Assembly: GCF_003075375.1 (NCBI RefSeq) | Contig: NZ_QDFT01000027.1 | Coordinates: 1-44,678 of the forward strand | Reading direction: 5' to 3' | Source: Microbacterium testaceum | Lineage (GTDB): Bacteria > Actinomycetota > Actinomycetes > Actinomycetales > Microbacteriaceae | Length of the DNA: 44,678 bases | Shown here: positions 30,375 through 39,644 of the stretch, piece by piece | Position numbering within the stretch: position 1 is the first letter of the stretch | How the letters are laid out: every line of letters begins with the position of its first letter | Position numbers and translations under genes: made by a program | The notes under the pieces: model-generated | What the model saw: only the letters and a program-made list of their open reading frames with translations | Database searches by the model: none | What the model was told of the DNA's origin: nothing

Positions 30375-30516
30375 CGCGGGCCCCTCTCGTCGTGGTTCCC
30401 ACCCTAGGGCGCGACCCGCGCCCCCGATCGCGGATGCCGCTCGCGCCGCGCCCGCATCCCGTACCCGCCCGCGAGACGGCCCGACGACGCCCCGCACGTC
30501 CGGTCGCCGCCGGTGC

Positions 30517-30528
30517 TAGCCTCGCGCC
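30517..30528 (+). promoter_or_regulatory. Leaderless-type promoter of the MFS gene
   Basis: TAGCCT (30517-30522) is followed by 6 nt and ATG 30529, the same box as at 27083. Confidence 0.55.
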
Positions 30529-32016
30529 ATGTCACGCGTCTCGGGCGCGGTCGCGAGGGCGCGCACGTCGGCCCTCGGTGCGACCGCCGGTCTGATCGGC
30601 TGGTTCGTCCTGGTCGAGGTGGCCAGCGGCATCCTGCAGGGCTTCTACGTCCCCCTGCTTCCCGACATCGTCGTCCACCTCGGCATCCGCGATGCCGACG
30701 TCAACTGGTTCGAGGCGGCGCAGCTGCTGCTGTCCGCGCTCGTCCTGCCCGTGCTCGCCAAGCTCGGCGACATGTTCGGGCACAAGCGCATCCTGCTGTT
30801 CTCGGCCGTGGCGACGGCCACCGCCAGCTGGTGGCTCGTGTTCGCCGACACCTTCGCGAGCTTCCTCGCGGCGTGGGCCCTGCAGGGGTTCTACGTGGTG
30901 TGGCTCCCGCTCGAGATCGCCCTGATCTTCGACCGGGGTCGCCGCGGCCGGCAGGGCGTCTCTCGCACCCGCCGCGCGGCGGGACTGCTCGTGGTCGGCC
31001 TGCAGATCGGCGCCATCGCCGGAGCCCTGGCCGCCGGGCGGGTGTTCGCCGCGACCGGCGGCGACCTGCGCCTCGCGCTGATGATCCCCGCGGTGGTGGT
31101 GACGGGGGTGTGCGTGGTGATCTGGCTCGGCGTCCCCGAGTCGGAGCGCCTCCCCGGTAGGCGGAGCCTCGACGTCGGCGGCTTCGCCATCCTCGCGGGG
31201 GCACTGCTGTGCGTGACGGGAGCCCTGTCGTTCGTCCGACTCCCCGACGGACCGGGTCCCGCCGTCATCGGCGCGCTGCTCGTCGCGGGCGCGGTGCTGC
31301 TCGTCGTCTTCGTCCGGTTCGAGCTCGGCCGCCCCGACCCGGCGATCGACGTCCGCGTGCTGCGCCGACCCGAGATGTGGCCCGTGCAGGTGACGGCCTT
31401 CCTCGTCGGCATCAGCCTGCTGGGCGCGCAGGGGCCGCTGGCGACCTACGCCGGGACCGACCCGTCCCTCGGCTACGGACTGGGCCTGGACGCCACCGAC
31501 CGCTCCAACGTGATCGGGGTGTACCTGGTGTCGCTCATCGTCGGCGCGATCCTCTTCGCGGTGACGTCGCGCCGCGCGAGCCCGCGCGTCGTCCTGATCG
31601 GGGCGGCGACCCTCGTCGGTGTGGGCTACGCCCTGTTCCTGCCCCTGCACGACACCGTCTGGCAGGTGCTGATGTGCCTGGGGGTCGCGGGCCTCGGCTC
31701 GGGAGCGCTGGTCGCGGCGATGCCGGCGGCGGCCGCGGCGGCCGCCCCGCACGGGCAGACCGGTGTGGCCTCGGCGCTGACCAACACGACCAAGACTCTG
31801 GGCGGCACGATGTCGTCGGCGGTGTTCGGCGTCGTCCTCGCGGCGGGGGCCGGGGCCGTGGTCGGTACGGCGGCGCCGTTCGCGGGCTACGTCACGGTGT
31901 GGATCGTCTGCAGCGCGGGCGGATTCCTCGCCGCGATCCTGCTGCTGTGCGTGCCCCGGGTCGCCTTCGCGGATGCCGAGACCACCGACATCACGGCACG
32001 GGACGCGGTCCGCTAG
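30529..32016 (+). CDS. MFS transporter (DHA2-like, about 14 helices)
   Basis: The 495-residue integral membrane protein shows MFS motif A in the loop after helix 2 (LAKLGDMFGHKRILL). Its length and hydrophobicity pattern fit the 14-helix DHA2 drug/proton antiporter subfamily. A cluster of Ala residues (PAAAAAAPHGQTGVASALTNTTKTLGG) contains the motif-C-like region of the C-terminal half. Likely drug or metabolite export; the substrate is unknown. It is convergent with the SDR gene downstream. Confidence 0.88.
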   Translation: MSRVSGAVARARTSALGATAGLIGWFVLVEVASGILQGFYVPLLPDIVVHLGIRDADVNWFEAAQLLLSALVLPVLAKLGDMFGHKRILLFSAVATATASWWLVFADTFASFLAAWALQGFYVVWLPLEIALIFDRGRRGRQGVSRTRRAAGLLVVGLQIGAIAGALAAGRVFAATGGDLRLALMIPAVVVTGVCVVIWLGVPESERLPGRRSLDVGGFAILAGALLCVTGALSFVRLPDGPGPAVIGALLVAGAVLLVVFVRFELGRPDPAIDVRVLRRPEMWPVQVTAFLVGISLLGAQGPLATYAGTDPSLGYGLGLDATDRSNVIGVYLVSLIVGAILFAVTSRRASPRVVLIGAATLVGVGYALFLPLHDTVWQVLMCLGVAGLGSGALVAAMPAAAAAAAPHGQTGVASALTNTTKTLGGTMSSAVFGVVLAAGAGAVVGTAAPFAGYVTVWIVCSAGGFLAAILLLCVPRVAFADAETTDITARDAVR

Positions 32017-32031
32017 TCACCCCGCTCCCGC

Positions 32032-32802
32032 TCAGCGGGTCTTCAGCGGCCCCCGCGCCAGCAGGTGCTGCGCCGACTGCGCGACCGGCCGCAGCGTCAC
32101 CAGGTCGAGGTTGACGTGGCCCGGAGCGTCCAGGGCGTAGGCGATGACGTCGGCGACGTCCTCGGCGACGAGCGGCGCCTCGACGCCCTCGTAGAGCTTG
32201 TCGGCGGCGGCGCGGTCGCCGCCCAGGCGGTTCAGCGTGAACTCCTCGGTGCGCACCATTCCCGGAGCGATCTCGGTCACGCGCAGGGGTTCGCCGTTCA
32301 GCTCCTGGCGCAGCGCGTGCACCAGCATGGACTCCCCCGCCTTGGCCGCGTTGTACCCGCCCCCTCCGGGGTAGGCCGTCTGCGCCGCGGTCGAGGTGAC
32401 GAACAGCAGGTCGGCGTGGCCGACGTCGTCGGCCGCGCGCCGCAGGGTGGGAAGAAGGGATGCCACCAGCTGCTGCCCCGCCAGCACGTTGACCTCGAAC
32501 ATCCACCGCCAGTCCTCGGGGTCGCCGTCCTCGATTCGGTCGGTGCCGCGGGCGCCTCCGGCGATGTGCACGAGCGCGTCGACCCCGCCGGTCTCGTCCA
32601 GCCACGCCGCGAGCGCGGCGATGTCGTCCGCGTCGGTCAGGTCGGCCGCGCGCGCGACAACGCCGGTCTCGGCGGCCAGGGCGGCCAGACGGTCGGCGCG
32701 CCGGGCGACCCCCACGACCTCCCACCCGCGGGCGCGCAGCAGCCGTGCGGTCGCCTCTCCGATCCCCGAACTGGCCCCGGTCACCATCGCGCGTCGCGTC
32801 AT
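32032..32802 (-). CDS. SDR-family oxidoreductase
   Basis: The 256-residue Rossmann enzyme has the NADP-binding GASSGIG (9-15) followed by ARRADR, which favours NADPH, then NVLAGQQ, VTSTAAQT and the catalytic YNAAK. It resembles serine 3-dehydrogenase/YdfG-type SDRs. The start at ATG 32802 follows TACCGT by 7 nt; an in-frame GTG lies 9 nt further upstream. The substrate is unknown. Confidence 0.9.
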   Translation of the reverse strand: MTRRAMVTGASSGIGEATARLLRARGWEVVGVARRADRLAALAAETGVVARAADLTDADDIAALAAWLDETGGVDALVHIAGGARGTDRIEDGDPEDWRWMFEVNVLAGQQLVASLLPTLRRAADDVGHADLLFVTSTAAQTAYPGGGGYNAAKAGESMLVHALRQELNGEPLRVTEIAPGMVRTEEFTLNRLGGDRAAADKLYEGVEAPLVAEDVADVIAYALDAPGHVNLDLVTLRPVAQSAQHLLARGPLKTR

Positions 32803-32815
32803 GGCATCCACGGTA
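32803..32815 (-). promoter_or_regulatory. Leaderless-type promoter of the SDR gene
   Basis: TACCGT (32815-32810), 7 nt including GGATGCC, then ATG 32802. Confidence 0.4.
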
Positions 32816-32891
32816 GTGGTCCCCTCGGACCCCTCGGGGCTCCGCTCCCCGGCGATGCCGCGCGTGGTATTACGGCGCGTGTCCGGGGCGG

Positions 32892-32921
32892 TTGTCGGCG
32901 TCCGGGGGCGGTCCCTACGCT
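32892..32921 (+). promoter_or_regulatory. metY promoter
   Basis: TTGTCG (32892-32897) and TACGCT (32916-32921) with an 18-nt spacer. The leader of about 43 nt has GAGGAG before ATG 32971 and is too short for a SAM riboswitch. Confidence 0.5.
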
Positions 32922-32970
32922 CGCAGGAGGCCATGGCGACCGCCCGGCCTGACGAAGCTGAGGAGCAGTC

Positions 32971-34293
32971 ATGTCGGCACCCGAGAACTGGCGTTTCGAG
33001 ACCAAGCAGATCCACACGGGCGCTCAGCCCGACCCGGTCACCAAGGCCCGCGCCACCCCGATCTACCAGACCACCTCGTACGTGTTCGACAACGCCGACC
33101 ACGCCGCGAACCTCTTCGCGCTCGCCGAGTTCGGCAACATCTACACGCGCATCCAGAACCCCACCCAGGACGTCGTCGAGCAGCGCGTCGCGGGCCTCGA
33201 GGGCGGCACCGGCGCCCTCCTCGTCGCCAGCGGCCAGGCCGCCGAGACCTTCGCGGTGCTGAACATCGCCGAAGCGGGCGACCACATCGTCTCGTCGAGC
33301 TCGATCTACGGCGGCACCTACAACCTGTTCAAGTACACCCTCGCCAAGCTCGGCATCGAGACGACCTTCGTCGAGAACCAGGACGACCCCGAGGAGTGGC
33401 GCGCGGCCGTGCGCCCCAACACCAAGCTGTTCTTCGCCGAGACGATCGGCAACCCGAAGATCAACGTCCTCGACATCCGCTCGGTCGCCGACGTGGCGCA
33501 CGAGGCTGGCGTGCCCCTCATCGTCGACAACACCATCGCGACGCCCTACCTCATCCGCCCCTTCGAGCACGGTGCCGACATCGTCGTGCACTCGGCGACG
33601 AAGTTCCTCGGCGGTCACGGCACCGTCATCGGCGGCGTCATCGTCGACGGCGGCACCTTCGCGTGGTCCGCGCACGCGGACCGCTTCCCGGGTCTGACCA
33701 CCCCCGACCCCTCGTACCACGGAGCGGTCTACACCCAGGCGGTCGGCGACGGCCTGGCGTACATCATCAAGGCGCGTGTGCAGCTGCTGCGCGACCTGGG
33801 CGCCTCGATCGCCCCGCAGAGCGCGTGGCAGCTCATCCAGGGCATCGAGACCCTGTCGCTGCGCATCGAGCGCCACGTCCAGAACGCGCAGGAGATCGCC
33901 GAGTGGCTCGAGGCGCACCCCGAGGTCGCGACCGTGAACTACTCGGGCCTGCCGACCTCGCCCTGGTACGCCGCGGCGAACAACTACGCCCCCAAGGGCG
34001 TGGGCGCGGTGCTCTCGTTCGAGCTCAAGGGCGGCGTCGAGGCGGGCCGCGAGTTCGTCAACTCGCTCAGCCTGTTCAGCCACCTCGCCAACATCGGCGA
34101 CGTCCGCTCGCTGGTCATCCACCCCGCGTCCACGACGCACTCGCAGCTGACGCCCGAGCAGCAGCTGACCGCGGGGGTCACCCCCGGGCTGGTGCGCCTG
34201 TCGGTGGGCCTCGAGAACATCGACGACCTCAAGGCCGACCTCGACCAGGCCCTCGCCGCCGCGCGCCGGTTCTCCGAGGCCGCCCGCGCCTGA
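32971..34293 (+). CDS. metY: O-acetylhomoserine sulfhydrylase (MetY)
   Basis: The 440-residue PLP enzyme makes homocysteine from O-acetylhomoserine and sulfide. The family sequence is clear: RFETKQIHTGAQPDP, YTRIQNPTQDVVEQRVAGLEGG, and the PLP lysine K211 in HSATKFLGGHG. GAGGAG precedes the ATG. metX, which makes its substrate, lies 0.9 kb downstream on the same strand, with a minus-strand SDR gene in between. Together they form the direct sulfhydrylation route to methionine. Confidence 0.95.
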   Translation: MSAPENWRFETKQIHTGAQPDPVTKARATPIYQTTSYVFDNADHAANLFALAEFGNIYTRIQNPTQDVVEQRVAGLEGGTGALLVASGQAAETFAVLNIAEAGDHIVSSSSIYGGTYNLFKYTLAKLGIETTFVENQDDPEEWRAAVRPNTKLFFAETIGNPKINVLDIRSVADVAHEAGVPLIVDNTIATPYLIRPFEHGADIVVHSATKFLGGHGTVIGGVIVDGGTFAWSAHADRFPGLTTPDPSYHGAVYTQAVGDGLAYIIKARVQLLRDLGASIAPQSAWQLIQGIETLSLRIERHVQNAQEIAEWLEAHPEVATVNYSGLPTSPWYAAANNYAPKGVGAVLSFELKGGVEAGREFVNSLSLFSHLANIGDVRSLVIHPASTTHSQLTPEQQLTAGVTPGLVRLSVGLENIDDLKADLDQALAAARRFSEAARA

Positions 34294-34301
34294 TCCGCCC
34301 T

Positions 34302-34347
34302 CGCACGACGCCCCGCCCCGGTCCATCCGGCGCGGGGCGTCCGTGCG
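34302..34347 (+). terminator. Terminator after metY
   Basis: CGCACGACGCCCCGCCCCGG (34302-34321) pairs with the sequence at 34327-34347 in a long, slightly imperfect GC-rich stem with a short ATC-containing loop. Confidence 0.65.
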
Positions 34348-34406
34348 AATCGCGGGGATCCGTCCCCTCCGGCGCCCCCGGGCGACACCACTTTCGCGGA
34401 AGGCGG

Positions 34407-35105
34407 TCAGATCTTCTGGCGCGGGCGGAGGCTCCCCAGACCCCCGTCGACGCCGAGCACCTGACCCGTCATCCACGCGTTCTCGGGCGCCAGCAGGAAT
34501 TCGACCGCACGGGCGACGTCGTCGGGCTCGCCGAGGCGGCCCAGCGGGTGCATCGCCTCCGACACCTTGCGAGACATGTCGCTCGACGTGAGCTTCTCGG
34601 TCAGCCGCGTCTGCACGAGACCCGGCGCGACCGCGTTGACCCGCAGTCCGTGAGCGGCGTAGCTCGCCGCGGCCGACAGCGTCAGACCGATCACGCCGGC
34701 CTTGGCCGCGGCGATGCCGTCGTGGTTCGGCAGACCCGCCAGGGCCGCCGCCGACGACACCAGCACCACGGCGCCGCCGCCGCGCATGTGGGCCCCCGCC
34801 GCCCGCACCGCCGCGAACGCGGTCGTCAGCGAGGCCGCGATCAGGCCGTCGTACTGCTCGCGCGAGGTCAGGTGCGCGGGCTTGAGCAGCATCGAGCCCG
34901 CGAACACCGCGATGCCGTCCAGCTCGCCCGCCTCGGCGACGACGCGGTCGACGGCGTCGAAGTCCGTGGCATCCAGCACATGATCCGGCTCGATGACCGA
35001 GGAGTCCCGTGCCGTGGTGATGACGCGGTGTCCCGCGTCGCGCAGTCGTGTCGCCGTCGCCCCGCCGATGTCGCTCGAGGCCGCGATGAGGAGGAAGTTC
35101 GCCAT
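34407..35105 (-). CDS. SDR-family protein lacking the catalytic tyrosine
   Basis: The 232-residue protein has a Rossmann start with an unusual glycine motif LLIAASSDIGGATA, and NSLxT-type helices. The catalytic segment reads GLPNHDGIAAAKAG: the Lys is kept but the Tyr of YxxxK is Ile. C-terminal features (PLGRLGEPDDVARAVEFLLAPENAWMTGQVLGVDGG) are normal. It may use another mechanism or act as a binding protein. It sits antisense between metY and metX, and its ATG is 6 nt after CATGAT. Confidence 0.85.
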   Translation of the reverse strand: MANFLLIAASSDIGGATATRLRDAGHRVITTARDSSVIEPDHVLDATDFDAVDRVVAEAGELDGIAVFAGSMLLKPAHLTSREQYDGLIAASLTTAFAAVRAAGAHMRGGGAVVLVSSAAALAGLPNHDGIAAAKAGVIGLTLSAAASYAAHGLRVNAVAPGLVQTRLTEKLTSSDMSRKVSEAMHPLGRLGEPDDVARAVEFLLAPENAWMTGQVLGVDGGLGSLRPRQKI

Positions 35106-35117
35106 GCCGCGATCATG
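35106..35117 (-). promoter_or_regulatory. Possible leaderless-type promoter of the SDR-like gene
   Basis: CATGAT (35117-35112), 6 nt, then ATG 35105. The first base differs from the TAnnnT consensus. Confidence 0.35.
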
Positions 35118-35227
35118 ACCAGCGCCCCCGGCGCGCGACGGGGGGTGGACATTTCGCGCACGAGGCGTTCCGTCCCCGGGACGTAACAGTCCGCGGCGTC
35201 CCTCGCCCTCCGGGGAGAATGGATGCC

Positions 35228-36433
35228 ATGGACTGGCAGATCTCCGAAGACACGGTGCCCTCGGCCCCGGTGACGGAGGCCGACGCGCGGTCGCTGCTCG
35301 GTCGTCCCCCGGCGACGGGCGCGTGGCGCGACGGCGACCCCGTGGGCGATCGCCGCTTCGCCTCGTTCGGGATGTTCGCGACCGAGAGCGGCGAATCCCT
35401 TCCCCACGTGCGGCTCGCGTACGAGTCGTGGGGCGAGCTCTCGCCCGAGCGCGACAACGCCGTGCTGATCCTGCACGCCCTCACCGGCGACAGCCACGTG
35501 CGCGGCGCCGCGGGTCCCGGTCACCCGACCGCCGGTTGGTGGAGCGATCTCGTCGGGCCGGGCGCCGCGATCGACACCGACCGTTTCTTCGTCGTCGCCC
35601 CCAACATGCTGGGCGGATGCCAGGGCTCGACCGGCCCCGCCAGCATCGCGCCCGGCGGGTACGAGTGGGCGTCGCGCTTCCCCTACCTGACCGTCCGCGA
35701 TCAGGTCGCCGCGCAGGCGCTACTCGCCGACGAGCTCGGCGTCGCGCGCTGGCACGCGGTCGTGGGCGGGTCGATGGGCGGCATGCACGCCCTGGAGTGG
35801 GCGGTCGGTCATCCCGACCGCGTCGCCCGCGCCGCGATCCTGTCGGCGCCGCCGGTCACCACCGCCGACCAGATCGCGCTGAACTCCGTGCAGATGGACA
35901 CCGTGCGCACCGACCCCCGCTTCTCCGGCGGACAGTACTACGACGCCGGTGACGGCGACGGCCCCCACCGCGGACTCGCCCTGGCGCGGCGGATGGCGCT
36001 GCTGAACTACCGCAGTCCCACCGAGCTGAATCAGCGGTTCCAGCGCTCCTGGCAGTCGGGGGTGAGTCCGCTCGGCCGCGGCGGGCGGTTCGCGGTCGAG
36101 TCGTACCTCGACTTCCACGGCAACAAGTTCACGCGCCGCTTCGACGCCAACAGCTACCTGACGCTGGTGCAGGCGATGAACTCGCACGACGTGGGCCGCG
36201 ACCGCGACGGCGTCGAGGACGCCCTGGCGCGGGTCACCGCGACCACCCTCGTCCTGGGGATCGACAGCGACCGCCTGTTCCCGATCGACGGACAGCACCG
36301 CATCGCCCGGGGCATCCCCCGCACCCTCGACGGCGACGCGGCGGTCGTGCTGTCGAGCGACTTCGGGCACGACGGCTTCCTCATCGAGACGGCCGCCGTG
36401 GCGATGCACCTGCGCCGGCTCTTCGCGAGCTGA
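35228..36433 (+). CDS. metX: Homoserine O-acetyltransferase (MetX)
   Basis: This alpha/beta-hydrolase-fold enzyme of about 401 residues transfers acetyl from acetyl-CoA to homoserine. Family motifs are RLAYESWGELSPERDNAVLILHALTGDSH, NMLGGCQGSTGP and the nucleophile GGSMGGM (Ser about 182), with a C-terminal Asp/His pair (GIDSDRLFPI and SDFGHDGFLIE). ATG 35228 is preferred because GGGGAG ends 10 nt before it; the in-frame ATG at 35219 is too close to that site. It supplies MetY. Confidence 0.95.
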   Translation: MDWQISEDTVPSAPVTEADARSLLGRPPATGAWRDGDPVGDRRFASFGMFATESGESLPHVRLAYESWGELSPERDNAVLILHALTGDSHVRGAAGPGHPTAGWWSDLVGPGAAIDTDRFFVVAPNMLGGCQGSTGPASIAPGGYEWASRFPYLTVRDQVAAQALLADELGVARWHAVVGGSMGGMHALEWAVGHPDRVARAAILSAPPVTTADQIALNSVQMDTVRTDPRFSGGQYYDAGDGDGPHRGLALARRMALLNYRSPTELNQRFQRSWQSGVSPLGRGGRFAVESYLDFHGNKFTRRFDANSYLTLVQAMNSHDVGRDRDGVEDALARVTATTLVLGIDSDRLFPIDGQHRIARGIPRTLDGDAAVVLSSDFGHDGFLIETAAVAMHLRRLFAS

Positions 36434-36503
36434 ACCCGACCGAGGGCGGAGCCGCGGCATCCGGCGCTCCGATCGCGACCGGCGGTCGACGGCGGGCCCT
36501 GCC

Positions 36504-37784
36504 TCAGCGCTGCGTGGGGATCGATCCGGTGATCGCGGTCGTGGCCGCCTCGGCCGCCGGCATGCGGTGCGCCGGGTGGCGTCCCGAGCGGTCCTCGACG
36601 CGGTACGAGATTACCGCCACGATGAGCCCGCCCAGGGCGAGCAGGGCACCGACCCAGGCCGGCGCGACCAGGCCGAGGCCGGCGGCGATGGCGAGCCCGC
36701 CGAGGAAGGCGCCCAGGCTGTTGCCGATGTTCAGAGCCGAGTGGTTCAGCGCGGCGGCGATCGACTGGTTGTCCTCGGCGACGTCCATCAGTCGCGTCTG
36801 GATCGACGGGCTGAGCGCGGCCCCGCAGAACGCCACGAGGAAGGCGAACAGCACCAGACAGACGATCCACTGCGCCGTCAGGGCGAGACCGATGGATGCC
36901 ACGGCCAGGGCGATCAGACCGACGTACAGCCAGAAGCGCAGGTCCTTGTCGGCGAGCGCCCCGCCGACGATGTTGCCGATCGTCATGCCCACGCCCACCA
37001 GCACGAGCACGAGCGACACCGCCCACTCGGGCTGGCCCGCGACGTCGGTGATCATGGGCGCGATGTAGCTGTACATCGCGAAGAATCCGCCGAACCCGAC
37101 CGCCCCGATCCCCAGGGCGAACCACACCTGTCCGATACGGAAGACGCGCAGCTCGTCGCGCAGACGGCGACCCGGAGTGCCGGGGTGGGCGGGAACGAAG
37201 AGGGCGATGCAGATCGCGGCGAGGGCGAAGATGGCCGTCACCACGGCGAACGCCGCCCGCCAGCCGACCTGCTGGCCGAGCAGGGTTCCCAAGGGCACCC
37301 CCACGACGTTCGCGATGGTCAGGCCCGTCAGGACGAAGGCGACGCCCTTCGCCCGGTTGCCCGGACCCAGGACGTCGGCGGCGACCAGCGCACCGATGCC
37401 GAAGTAGGCGCCGTGCGGCAGACCCGCCAGGAACCGGGATGCCGCGACCAGCTCGAAGGTGGGGGCGATGACGGTCAGTAGCGTGAAGAACGCCAGCGCC
37501 GCGGCGAGCACGATCATCACACGATGGCGCGGGAAACGGGCGACCGATCCGGCGATCGTCGGCGCTCCCACGACGACGCCGAGCGCGTACAGCGAGATCA
37601 GCCACCCCGCCTGGGCGATCGCGTCGTCGGGTGACGCGGCCCACGTGCCCGGGACGAGCTCGCGGGCGATGTTGGGCAGCAGGCCCATCACCACGAACTC
37701 GGTCATGCCGATGCCGAAACTGCCGATGGCGAGAGAAAGGAGCGCCCGCATCGCCGCACCTCTCGAGGTCGTCGAAGAGGTCAC
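36504..37784 (-). CDS. MFS transporter (DHA1-like, 12 helices)
   Basis: The 426-residue membrane protein begins with RALLSLAIGSFGIGMTEFVVMGLLPNIA, the family signature of AraJ/YdhP-type DHA1 exporters, followed by SLYALGVVVGAPTIAG. Twelve hydrophobic segments fit DHA1. Likely efflux of sugars, drugs or metabolites; the substrate is unknown. The GTG start lies 6 nt after TAGCAT. Confidence 0.9.
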   Translation of the reverse strand: MTSSTTSRGAAMRALLSLAIGSFGIGMTEFVVMGLLPNIARELVPGTWAASPDDAIAQAGWLISLYALGVVVGAPTIAGSVARFPRHRVMIVLAAALAFFTLLTVIAPTFELVAASRFLAGLPHGAYFGIGALVAADVLGPGNRAKGVAFVLTGLTIANVVGVPLGTLLGQQVGWRAAFAVVTAIFALAAICIALFVPAHPGTPGRRLRDELRVFRIGQVWFALGIGAVGFGGFFAMYSYIAPMITDVAGQPEWAVSLVLVLVGVGMTIGNIVGGALADKDLRFWLYVGLIALAVASIGLALTAQWIVCLVLFAFLVAFCGAALSPSIQTRLMDVAEDNQSIAAALNHSALNIGNSLGAFLGGLAIAAGLGLVAPAWVGALLALGGLIVAVISYRVEDRSGRHPAHRMPAAEAATTAITGSIPTQR

Positions 37785-37796
37785 CCGACGATGCTA
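37785..37796 (-). promoter_or_regulatory. Leaderless-type promoter of the DHA1 gene
   Basis: TAGCAT (37796-37791), 6 nt, then GTG 37784. TCGACC 18 nt upstream could be a -35. Confidence 0.55.
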
Positions 37797-37870
37797 GTCG
37801 GCGGGACCGGCCGGGGTCGAATCGTTTCGGAGGACGCCTCTCCCCGTCCGGGCGGGGCGCCGCGGCGGCG

Positions 37871-38197
37871 TCAGTCCTCGCGCCGCTCCAGCGCCTGCTC
37901 CAGACGCTCGATCTTGCCGTCGATCTCGCCCGTGCGGCCGGGCCGGATGTCGGCCTTCAGCACGAGCGACACGCGTGAGCCGTAGGGCAGGACCGCTTCG
38001 GTCGCGGCCTTGACCACGGCGAACACCTCATCCCATTCTCCCTCGAGCTCGGTGAACATCGAGGTGGTGCGGTGCGGCAGGCCCGAGGCGCGGACGACCG
38101 CGACCGCGGCGGCGACCGCGTCGTGGACCGAGGCATCGGGGTTCTCCGCGGCGGCGGATCCGACCCCCGAGGGGGCGACCGAGAAGGCGATGAGCAT
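37871..38197 (-). CDS. Thiamine-binding family protein (MTH1187/YkoF-like)
   Basis: The 108-residue protein fits the small thiamine-binding protein family: MLIAFSVAPSGVG at the start, VRASGLPHRTTSMFTELEGEWDEVFAVVKAA and GSRVSLVLKADIRPGR. It is cytoplasmic and lacks membrane segments. Proteins of this family bind thiamine or related molecules, but their role is not settled. The ATG is 6 nt after TAGTCT, so expression is likely leaderless. Confidence 0.85.
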   Translation of the reverse strand: MLIAFSVAPSGVGSAAAENPDASVHDAVAAAVAVVRASGLPHRTTSMFTELEGEWDEVFAVVKAATEAVLPYGSRVSLVLKADIRPGRTGEIDGKIERLEQALERRED

Positions 38198-38209
38198 GCT
38201 CCGAGACTA
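38198..38209 (-). promoter_or_regulatory. Leaderless-type promoter of the thiamine-binding gene
   Basis: TAGTCT (38209-38204), 6 nt, then ATG 38197. Confidence 0.5.
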
Positions 38210-38261
38210 CGGTCGCGCGACAGCGCGCGTCGATCGGCTCACCGTCGCCCGCGCCCGCGCC

Positions 38262-39569
38262 TCAGCGACGGACGGTCGCCCGCGCCGGTACCGGGCGCCG
38301 ACCGGTGACGATCTCGCGGAGTCCCGCCGGGGGACGCACCCGACCCGTGGGGACGCGCACCACGCGCACCACGGCCCACACCAGCAGCACGAGCGCGAGC
38401 ACGTTGCGCACCTCGAGCACCGTCACCGGGAAGGGGTTGGGGTGCGTCGCCATCAGCCCGTCGTACAGCAAGGGGTACATCCACTGCGTCAGCCCGGCGA
38501 TGACCAGCGTCATCCCGGCGAACGCGTACCACCGGCGGCGGTCGATCATGAGCCCGACCACGACCGGCGCGAACAGCCACACGTAGTACTGCGGGGACCC
38601 GACCTTGTTCAGCGCGATGAACGCCGTCACCAGCGCGAGCGAGAGCGGCGGGAAGAGGCTGACGAACGTCGCACCGCGGCGGAGCTTGTGCACCCCCACG
38701 ATCGCGACCCCGACCATGGTCAGCAGCATGATGGGCGTCATCGCCGCGATGAGCGCTTCGGCCCCGGGTCCCGTGACCTGGAAGGTCAGGACGTCGCCGT
38801 CGTAGTAGACCTCGCTCCCGGGTACGTAGAACGCCGCGAGGAACATGTACAGGCCACCGACGGGCGCCTCCATCTGGATGCCGCGCGAGGTCTGATCGCC
38901 GACGAAGCCGAAGACGTAGGGCGCGCCGCCGAGCGACACGACCGGGATGATCGTCAGCACCGACACCGCCACGGCGCCCCAGACCAGCGCGAGCCGGCGG
39001 CGGATCGCCACGAGCCCCGCCGCCAGGATCGCGGCGGGCCAGACCTTCATCCACACCGCGACGGACAGCAGGACGGATGCCACGAACGGGCGCCGCAGCA
39101 TCCAGATCCCCCCGAGGATCGCGAACGGGACGGTGATGCCGTCGATGCGGTACAGCCCCACGGGCCCGATCAGCAGGATGGCCAGGAGCCAGAACCACGC
39201 GGCGAGGACGCGGCCGCGGGAGCGGCCCTGCCCGACGAGGATGACGAAGGCGACGAGGTTGAACAGCGAGACGGTGATCGCCCAGGCCGGGGTGTAGCCC
39301 ACCGCCCACGCGAAGGCCCACGCGAACGTCATGGGCAGGAACGCCAGCTGCGGGTAGATCCACTTCTCGGTGACGCCGGGCCACTCCCACGCCACGCTCC
39401 GCGTGCACGAGCTCGCGTCGACGCCGCCGAAGAGGGCGCAGCGCGACCACGGTTCGTACACCAGGTACACGTCGCCCATGGGTTCGTTGGGCTGCTGGTA
39501 GCCCAACCAGCCCACCACGACGTGCACGGCGACGAACGCAATCAACAGGGGAACGACACGCCTCAGCAC
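38262..39569 (-). CDS. GT87/DUF2029-like polytopic membrane glycosyltransferase
   Basis: The 435-residue protein has about ten transmembrane helices. An early loop reads GDVYLVYEPWSRCALFGG and then EWPGVTEKWIYPQLAFLPM, and central segments include YRIDGITVPFAI and SVAVWMKVWPAAI, the pattern of GT87/DUF2029 polyprenol-phosphate-mannose-dependent transferases. It probably adds a sugar outside the membrane in envelope glycan synthesis. The GTG start lies 6 nt after TAGGAT. The acceptor is unknown. Confidence 0.8.
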   Translation of the reverse strand: MLRRVVPLLIAFVAVHVVVGWLGYQQPNEPMGDVYLVYEPWSRCALFGGVDASSCTRSVAWEWPGVTEKWIYPQLAFLPMTFAWAFAWAVGYTPAWAITVSLFNLVAFVILVGQGRSRGRVLAAWFWLLAILLIGPVGLYRIDGITVPFAILGGIWMLRRPFVASVLLSVAVWMKVWPAAILAAGLVAIRRRLALVWGAVAVSVLTIIPVVSLGGAPYVFGFVGDQTSRGIQMEAPVGGLYMFLAAFYVPGSEVYYDGDVLTFQVTGPGAEALIAAMTPIMLLTMVGVAIVGVHKLRRGATFVSLFPPLSLALVTAFIALNKVGSPQYYVWLFAPVVVGLMIDRRRWYAFAGMTLVIAGLTQWMYPLLYDGLMATHPNPFPVTVLEVRNVLALVLLVWAVVRVVRVPTGRVRPPAGLREIVTGRRPVPARATVRR

Positions 39570-39581
39570 CGCCTCATCCTA
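39570..39581 (-). promoter_or_regulatory. Leaderless-type promoter of the GT87-like gene
   Basis: TAGGAT (39581-39576), 6 nt, then GTG 39569. Confidence 0.5.
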
Positions 39582-39644
39582 ATTGGGCGCCCCCGCGGCC
39601 CCGGGACGCCCTCCCCGGCCCTCCCGGCGCGACGGCGAGAACCG

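Noticed and set aside
32922..32970. Possible SAM or other sulfur-metabolism riboswitch before metY
   Set aside because: The leader after the likely promoter is under 50 nt and shows none of the conserved SAM riboswitch blocks.
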